From Candidatus Bathyarchaeota archaeon (GTDB taxonomy: Archaea > Thermoproteota > Bathyarchaeia > Bathyarchaeales > Bathycorpusculaceae): a DNA stretch of 64,000 nucleotides. Shown in pieces: positions 60,904 to 64,000 of the stretch (within the stretch, counting starts at the first letter, position 1; every line of letters begins with the position of its first letter). The stretch is taken from assembly GCA_026014735.1 (NCBI GenBank), contig JAOZHT010000002.1, positions 744,001-808,000 on the forward strand, in the 5' to 3' direction. The translations under genes and the position numbers were made by a program. The notes under the pieces are model-generated. The model had not been told where the DNA came from. It searched no databases and saw nothing but the letters and a program-made list of their open reading frames with translations.

Positions 60904-62205
60904 TTAGCACTTCCTTTTCCTAAACAGTTTATGCCCGTCAAAATCGCATACGAAATCAAAGCCAGCCTCGATTAGAACGCATGCTTCAGCCTCAGTCTTT
61001 GCCACCTTAGAGATGTAGTCTATTTCGTCTTTGAAAAGTGCCTCTTCGAGTTGAATGTAAATCAGCGTATTTTTGATGTTTTTGTGGCCAAGCCGTTTCA
61101 TCACGTAGATTACGTCTTTGGTGCGGTGATAATCCATTGTGCCACCCCAAGTTCGCAACGTCTTAAACATGATTCTTTTTAGCCGTGGATTATTGAGTTT
61201 AGCGGCTAAGCTTGTGCGTTGTCGTTCAAAGTTAATTCTGAAACTATCAAGGTCCATCTCTGGCGGGGCAAAATAGTATTTTCCGTATGATCGTGGTAGG
61301 TTATGTAGCATTCCAACTAGCTTTTGGCTCATGTTAAAGATTCTTGGGTTACTGTTTTTTTCAGGCGTAATGTTTACGGTGTTGGTTTCAAAGTCGAAAT
61401 AGTCCTCATCGCAATGCCAGATTTCCCCGGGTCGAGCACGTGTCTCTTTTAGTAGCTGCAAGAATACGCCGACTTTAAGGCTGCAACCTGCTATCAGTTG
61501 ATCGATTTCGGTTTCTTTGGGAACAAACGGTATCTTTGCAATGCCAGTATAGATTGGTCTTGTCCATGTTCCGCCAACCATTGTTAAATAATTGCTGTAA
61601 GCGTCGACTGCATTGCCTTTTCTGCCTTCGCACCATTTCTGTTTTGAAATAATTGTCTTCACCGATTCTGGGTCGTAAAAGTCTGCTTCGCGTCGCCAAA
61701 GAATCTTTAGCAGTCTTGTGCGTCCATGTATTGTTGATGGTCGATAGCCTTCCTTCTGTAGATACCACTCGTATTTGGCAAGTGTTGTGTTGATGTCAAA
61801 GGTTTCTTTCCGCAGAATTACAGTTTGCTGTATTTCTGCAACCAAGTTTTTCGCTTCCTCTGCGCATATTTGGCGAGAAGGTAGTATGTCCAGATCGCTT
61901 TTTAATTTCTTCGTTTCAATAGATAGGTCATCTTTCAACAGGTTTTTTGCCGTTTCAACGCCTACAGGATCACTAAAACGCAAACCACATCGACGACAAA
62001 GCCAACGCTGGATAGGCTCTCCAAACATCGGCGAGTAGGTTCCATCGCGCCAAACAGTCGTAGTTTTAGGTCCACATTTGGGGCAAGTTGGGTTTAGGGG
62101 GCTGCTGCCGGCAGAGCCGTCTGCTGACTCTGACTTACGAGATTTGGAACCGGCTTTAGTGCCAAATATGCCGTCTGGAGAAGGCTTAGATGTAAGTTCA
62201 GCCAT
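60904..62205 (-). CDS. Tyrosine recombinase/integrase with N-terminal zinc ribbon
   Basis: The 433-residue protein has a polar N-terminus, a zinc ribbon (CPKCG with Cys41/44 and CRRCG with Cys70/73), a core-binding helical domain (about 130-225) and the catalytic domain. Active-site candidates are Arg258 (TRARPGE), Lys348 and Arg351 (FKTLRTWGG, with Lys in place of the usual His), His374 (LGHKNIKN) and the nucleophile Tyr383 (LIYIQL). It points toward tRNA-Leu, the likely attachment site. The zinc ribbon probably helps DNA binding. Confidence 0.87.
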   Translation of the reverse strand: MAELTSKPSPDGIFGTKAGSKSRKSESADGSAGSSPLNPTCPKCGPKTTTVWRDGTYSPMFGEPIQRWLCRRCGLRFSDPVGVETAKNLLKDDLSIETKKLKSDLDILPSRQICAEEAKNLVAEIQQTVILRKETFDINTTLAKYEWYLQKEGYRPSTIHGRTRLLKILWRREADFYDPESVKTIISKQKWCEGRKGNAVDAYSNYLTMVGGTWTRPIYTGIAKIPFVPKETEIDQLIAGCSLKVGVFLQLLKETRARPGEIWHCDEDYFDFETNTVNITPEKNSNPRIFNMSQKLVGMLHNLPRSYGKYYFAPPEMDLDSFRINFERQRTSLAAKLNNPRLKRIMFKTLRTWGGTMDYHRTKDVIYVMKRLGHKNIKNTLIYIQLEEALFKDEIDYISKVAKTEAEACVLIEAGFDFVCDFDGHKLFRKRKC

Positions 62206-62218
62206 TCCCTCCCACCGC

Positions 62219-62494
62219 CTAGTTTAGACTTACAGTTTTGTGGTTGCCAAAAAAGAGGATAGGTTTGCCTTTGACGTCCTGCAGATAGGTTACTGGGAAC
62301 ATTTTTTGGAATATGTCGAGGGCTGCCTGGTTCTCAAAGACTGGTACTGCATACTGCGGCGCCTTCTCTAAGTGTTCTTGGCAAAATGGAGCAGAGAGCT
62401 GTGTTCTGCCGCTCTCATAGAAAACATAGCCACAGAAACCCGCAGTTGGGTTTCCGCAGACAATGCAACGTTTGCGATTCAGCCTTCTCCTCAA
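62219..62494 (-). CDS. Small Cys-rich protein of the element
   Basis: The 91-residue protein has CIVCGNPTAGFCG and FCQEHLEKAPQYA, so three cysteines plus a Cys-His pair that could bind one zinc. A C-terminal beta-strand unit (PILFFGNHKTVSL) follows. No family is recognised. It lies between the integrase (13 bp) and a further small gene (12 bp) on the same strand, in one operon. Confidence 0.6.
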   Translation of the reverse strand: MRRRLNRKRCIVCGNPTAGFCGYVFYESGRTQLSAPFCQEHLEKAPQYAVPVFENQAALDIFQKMFPVTYLQDVKGKPILFFGNHKTVSLN

Positions 62495-62506
62495 GGTCTC
62501 CGCTTC

Positions 62507-62794
62507 CTACTTGAAGAATTGGTCGTCTCGCATGTTTTCGCTGATTTGGATATAGCGGCGTTTTTTGCAGAAATCCAAAATTTTAGTTAGCAACGGGTCA
62601 TTGCCAGCCGTGAACTCTTTTTTGAAGCCGATCCGTCCGGTTTGAACTCTTATCTCAATGATTCCATCGTTGCTAAGCAGCTGGTAGAAACCCAATTTTT
62701 CCCCAGCATATTCCTCAAGGACATCCCAGTCCTCAATTAAATTTACCAACTTATTGTCACCTAAACCGTCTTGCAGGCTAGGCATAAAAAGCAT
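62507..62794 (-). CDS. Small protein of the element, unknown
   Basis: The 95-residue protein has acidic and aromatic character (LVNLIEDWDVLEEYAGEKLG, YQLLSNDGIIEIRVQTGRIG) and a basic C-terminal helix (FCKKRRYIQISENM). I do not recognise a family. A GTGAT stands before ATG 62794. A 19-bp palindrome is 10 bp upstream of the start, where it could control expression. Confidence 0.5.
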   Translation of the reverse strand: MLFMPSLQDGLGDNKLVNLIEDWDVLEEYAGEKLGFYQLLSNDGIIEIRVQTGRIGFKKEFTAGNDPLLTKILDFCKKRRYIQISENMRDDQFFK

Positions 62795-62803
62795 CTATCA
62801 CTG

Positions 62804-62822
62804 CAAAGCCATGATGGCTTTG
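62804..62822. promoter_or_regulatory. 19-bp palindrome in the leader of a small-gene operon
   Basis: CAAAGCCAT-G-ATGGCTTTG is a perfect palindrome around one base, 10 bp before ATG 62794 on the minus strand. TTTATATG at 62855-62862 (minus strand) would be the TATA box. A further CAAAGCC stands at 62834. It may be an operator or a hairpin over the leader. Confidence 0.6.
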
Positions 62823-62909
62823 TAAGCGCCGCAAAGCCAAGTGTCAAAAAACGTACATATAAACAGCAGTTAAGGAGGCTACCTTGGATTGGTTCCGAAA
62901 AGTGAGCCA

Positions 62910-63053
62910 TTAGGCCTTCTGTAGAGTGATTTTGTCCCCGTCTAAAACCCAAACAACTCTGTCTGTTTCTGTTAATTGAAGTTTATCCCTTACTTCGCTA
63001 GGAACTGTTGTTTGGAACCTGCTTGTTAAATTGGTCACGGCTAGAATTTTCAA
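62910..63053 (-). CDS. AbrB/MazE-type DNA-binding protein
   Basis: TTG 63053 opens a 47-residue frame, LTSRFQTTVPSEVRDKLQLT then VVWVLDGDKITLQKA, the swapped-hairpin AbrB fold in one short chain. Such proteins are dimeric regulators, often antitoxins, but no toxin gene adjoins it. It is one of two DNA-binding regulators of the element. Confidence 0.75.
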   Translation of the reverse strand: MKILAVTNLTSRFQTTVPSEVRDKLQLTETDRVVWVLDGDKITLQKA

Positions 63054-63173
63054 ATAGACCACACGTTGTACTTATGAAAATCAATATTAATTGTTAATGA
63101 AATGGAAATAATATAAATAATGAAAATAATGAAAGTATTAACAAACCGCTAAAAAGCGGGCGAGGCGATTAAG

Positions 63174-63350
63174 ATTAGCGAAAAAAAAGAGAAACCAATA
63201 ACCGAATGCATCGAAGTCACCGGCATGGAACCAAACAAACGACGCCTAATATTCATAGACGGCATGAACAGAAACGGATTCTCAGCATTTATCAAACACA
63301 CACAAAACAACCAAACATATTACGTCTTCATCTACGAAAAAGCACTCTAA
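63174..63350 (+). CDS. Possible small protein with ATT start
   Basis: A frame ending at TAA 63350 has good protein character (RRLIFIDGMNRNGFSAFIKH, then QTYYVFIYEKAL). The first ATG is 63225 (41 residues), but the coding pattern begins earlier (KPITECIEVTGMEPNK), and the only start with a ribosome binding site (GAGG, eight bases upstream) is ATT 63174 (58 residues). It is the only plus-strand gene of the element. No family is recognised. Confidence 0.45.
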   Translation: MSEKKEKPITECIEVTGMEPNKRRLIFIDGMNRNGFSAFIKHTQNNQTYYVFIYEKAL

Positions 63351-63352
63351 AA

Positions 63353-63730
63353 TCAGGAAAGCAAATCGATTAACTCTGCAAGCTGCTCATCCGTGGCGTT
63401 CTCAAGAAACTCTTCAATGTTCTTCTGGTCAAGTTTCAAAGCGGCTTTTCCTTTAAGGGTAATTTTGTATAGTTCTGAAGGCCACCCGGGCTTAGTGACT
63501 TTTTCGCCCTCTTTGGCGATCCATCCACCCCTTTCGAGCACATCTACCCGTCTGTAGATCGTCTTAACGTCTTTATTCCTAAAACCCTTCGCACTCTTAA
63601 CTATCAGAAACAAGTCATATTTTGCTAAAAGCTGCCCCGAGAAAAGAATCAGCAGTATGACGCGGTTTAGGGTTGCCTCTTTTCCACTAAACACCTTAAG
63701 CGGTGTACCCTTACTTTTCTTCCGCGCCAA
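63353..63730 (-). CDS. Winged-helix (PadR-like) regulator of the element
   Basis: The 125-residue protein has a basic start, a winged helix (LLILFSGQLLAKYDLFLIVK, RNKDVKTIYRRVDVLERGGW, then SELYKITLKGKAALKL) and an acidic C-terminal helix pair (EEFLENATDEQLAELIDLLS) for dimerisation. The pattern is PadR-like. Two 13-bp palindromes lie about 105 and 235 bp upstream of its start and may be its operators. Confidence 0.72.
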   Translation of the reverse strand: MARKKSKGTPLKVFSGKEATLNRVILLILFSGQLLAKYDLFLIVKSAKGFRNKDVKTIYRRVDVLERGGWIAKEGEKVTKPGWPSELYKITLKGKAALKLDQKNIEEFLENATDEQLAELIDLLS

Positions 63731-63835
63731 AGTTCACTACTCCCCCTAAAGCTTTGGAAGGAATATAGATGGCGTCGGAACTAGGCTATCACATTAACCC
63801 ATGCATTTTAAGTCGTTTTGTCTGAGGCAAAATAA

Positions 63836-63852
63836 TTCTAGTCTAGAAATGC
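63836..63852. repeat. Left copy of a 17-bp inverted repeat (palindromic core)
   Basis: TTCTAGTCTAGAAATGC is the exact reverse complement of 63964-63980. Its first 13 bases form the palindrome TTCTAG-T-CTAGAA. A possible TATA box (TTTAAATA, near 63879-63887) lies between the copies. The 270 bp from 63731 to the edge hold no ORF. Confidence 0.65.
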
Positions 63853-63963
63853 CCTGAGGTAAAATTCAAGAAGGCGCCTTTAAATAGCAACTTTGCTAGG
63901 TCTATGTAAAAAATAACAAGACACCGATAGCTTTAGAATGAATTTTGCCGAAGTCTAATTGGT

Positions 63964-63980
63964 GCATTTCTAGACTAGAA
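63964..63980. repeat. Right copy of the 17-bp inverted repeat
   Basis: GCATTTCTAGACTAGAA mirrors the copy at 63836-63852 exactly, 111 bp away. The core TTCTAG-A-CTAGAA is again palindromic, as expected for a dimeric repressor. Confidence 0.65.
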
Positions 63981-64000
63981 ACGTTTTGACGGGTACTTTT

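Larger units (their letters stand above)
60685..64000. mobile_element. Left part of an integrated element at tRNA-Leu
   Basis: Directly after the tRNA-Leu 3' end come a dead integrase fragment, a tyrosine recombinase, small Cys-rich, AbrB-like and winged-helix genes with no metabolic function, a lower G+C content by eye, and several palindromes. This is the pattern of archaeal plasmids or viruses that integrate into tRNA genes. A second copy of the tRNA 3' end, expected at the other boundary, is not in the window, so the element runs off the right edge. Confidence 0.7.

Overview
The window is an archaeal chromosome segment. TFB, TFE, Gar1, L7Ae, S28e, L24e, aRF1, alpha-NAC, aEF1B, MBF1, an archaeal-type primase subunit and a two-ring Cdc48 ATPase are all present. 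Promoters look like BRE/TATA elements, and TTG and GTG starts with short GGTGA-type ribosome binding sites are common. The Sulfolobus-type zinc ferredoxin, the formylmethanofuran:tetrahydromethanopterin formyltransferase, the oxygen-detoxification genes and the many large secreted proteins with C-terminal membrane anchors suggest an anaerobic, probably mesophilic member of the TACK group. Bathyarchaeia is my best guess, by inference from gene content only.

Layout. 1-3.5 kb: lysine biosynthesis by the diaminopimelate route on the minus strand (dapA-dapB-asd-lysA, lysA cut by the window edge). 3.6-9.9 kb: ASCH protein, tRNA-Val, a GT39-like membrane glycosyltransferase, an MFS exporter, a signal peptidase and two flavodoxin-fold proteins. 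10-16.5 kb: polyferredoxin, Ftr, aRF1, an FAD disulfide reductase, a short primase subunit, the zinc 7Fe ferredoxin and a two-domain Alba-like protein. 17-23.6 kb: oxygen and redox defence (SOD, rubrerythrin, flavodiiron protein, protein disulfide oxidoreductase), then a copper ATPase with a YHS/His-rich partner. 24-35 kb: information processing (gar1-tfb; L7Ae-S28e-L24e; MBF1-HflX-Trm56 and TFE-HD-DUF2110 chains; PUA protein and NAC) with secreted proteins between. 35-49 kb: secreted or anchored proteins, a fluoride-export operon, PfkB kinase, ThrRS and two aminotransferases. 49-57 kb: ProRS, an arsenic-resistance locus (arsM-acr3-arsR divergent from ferredoxin-arsC) and a MobB-like Fe-S protein. 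57-60.2 kb: zinc finger protein, aEF1B, Cdc48.

From about 60.6 kb the sequence changes character. Next to tRNA-Leu(TAG) lie a tyrosine recombinase, a catalytically dead copy of its C-terminus, small Cys-rich, AbrB-like and winged-helix proteins, and several palindromes. I read this as the left part of an integrated element that runs off the right edge.

The most unusual signals are non-coding. A G-rich, TATA-containing element occurs three times, directly behind the last gene of both the fluoride operon and the arsenic operon. A perfect ArsR-type inverted repeat encloses the shared arsR/ferredoxin TATA region. Operator-like palindromes occur in the mobile element, two small conserved-looking ORFs lack ATG/GTG/TTG starts, and a tRNA-Thr has C in place of the normally invariant U55.
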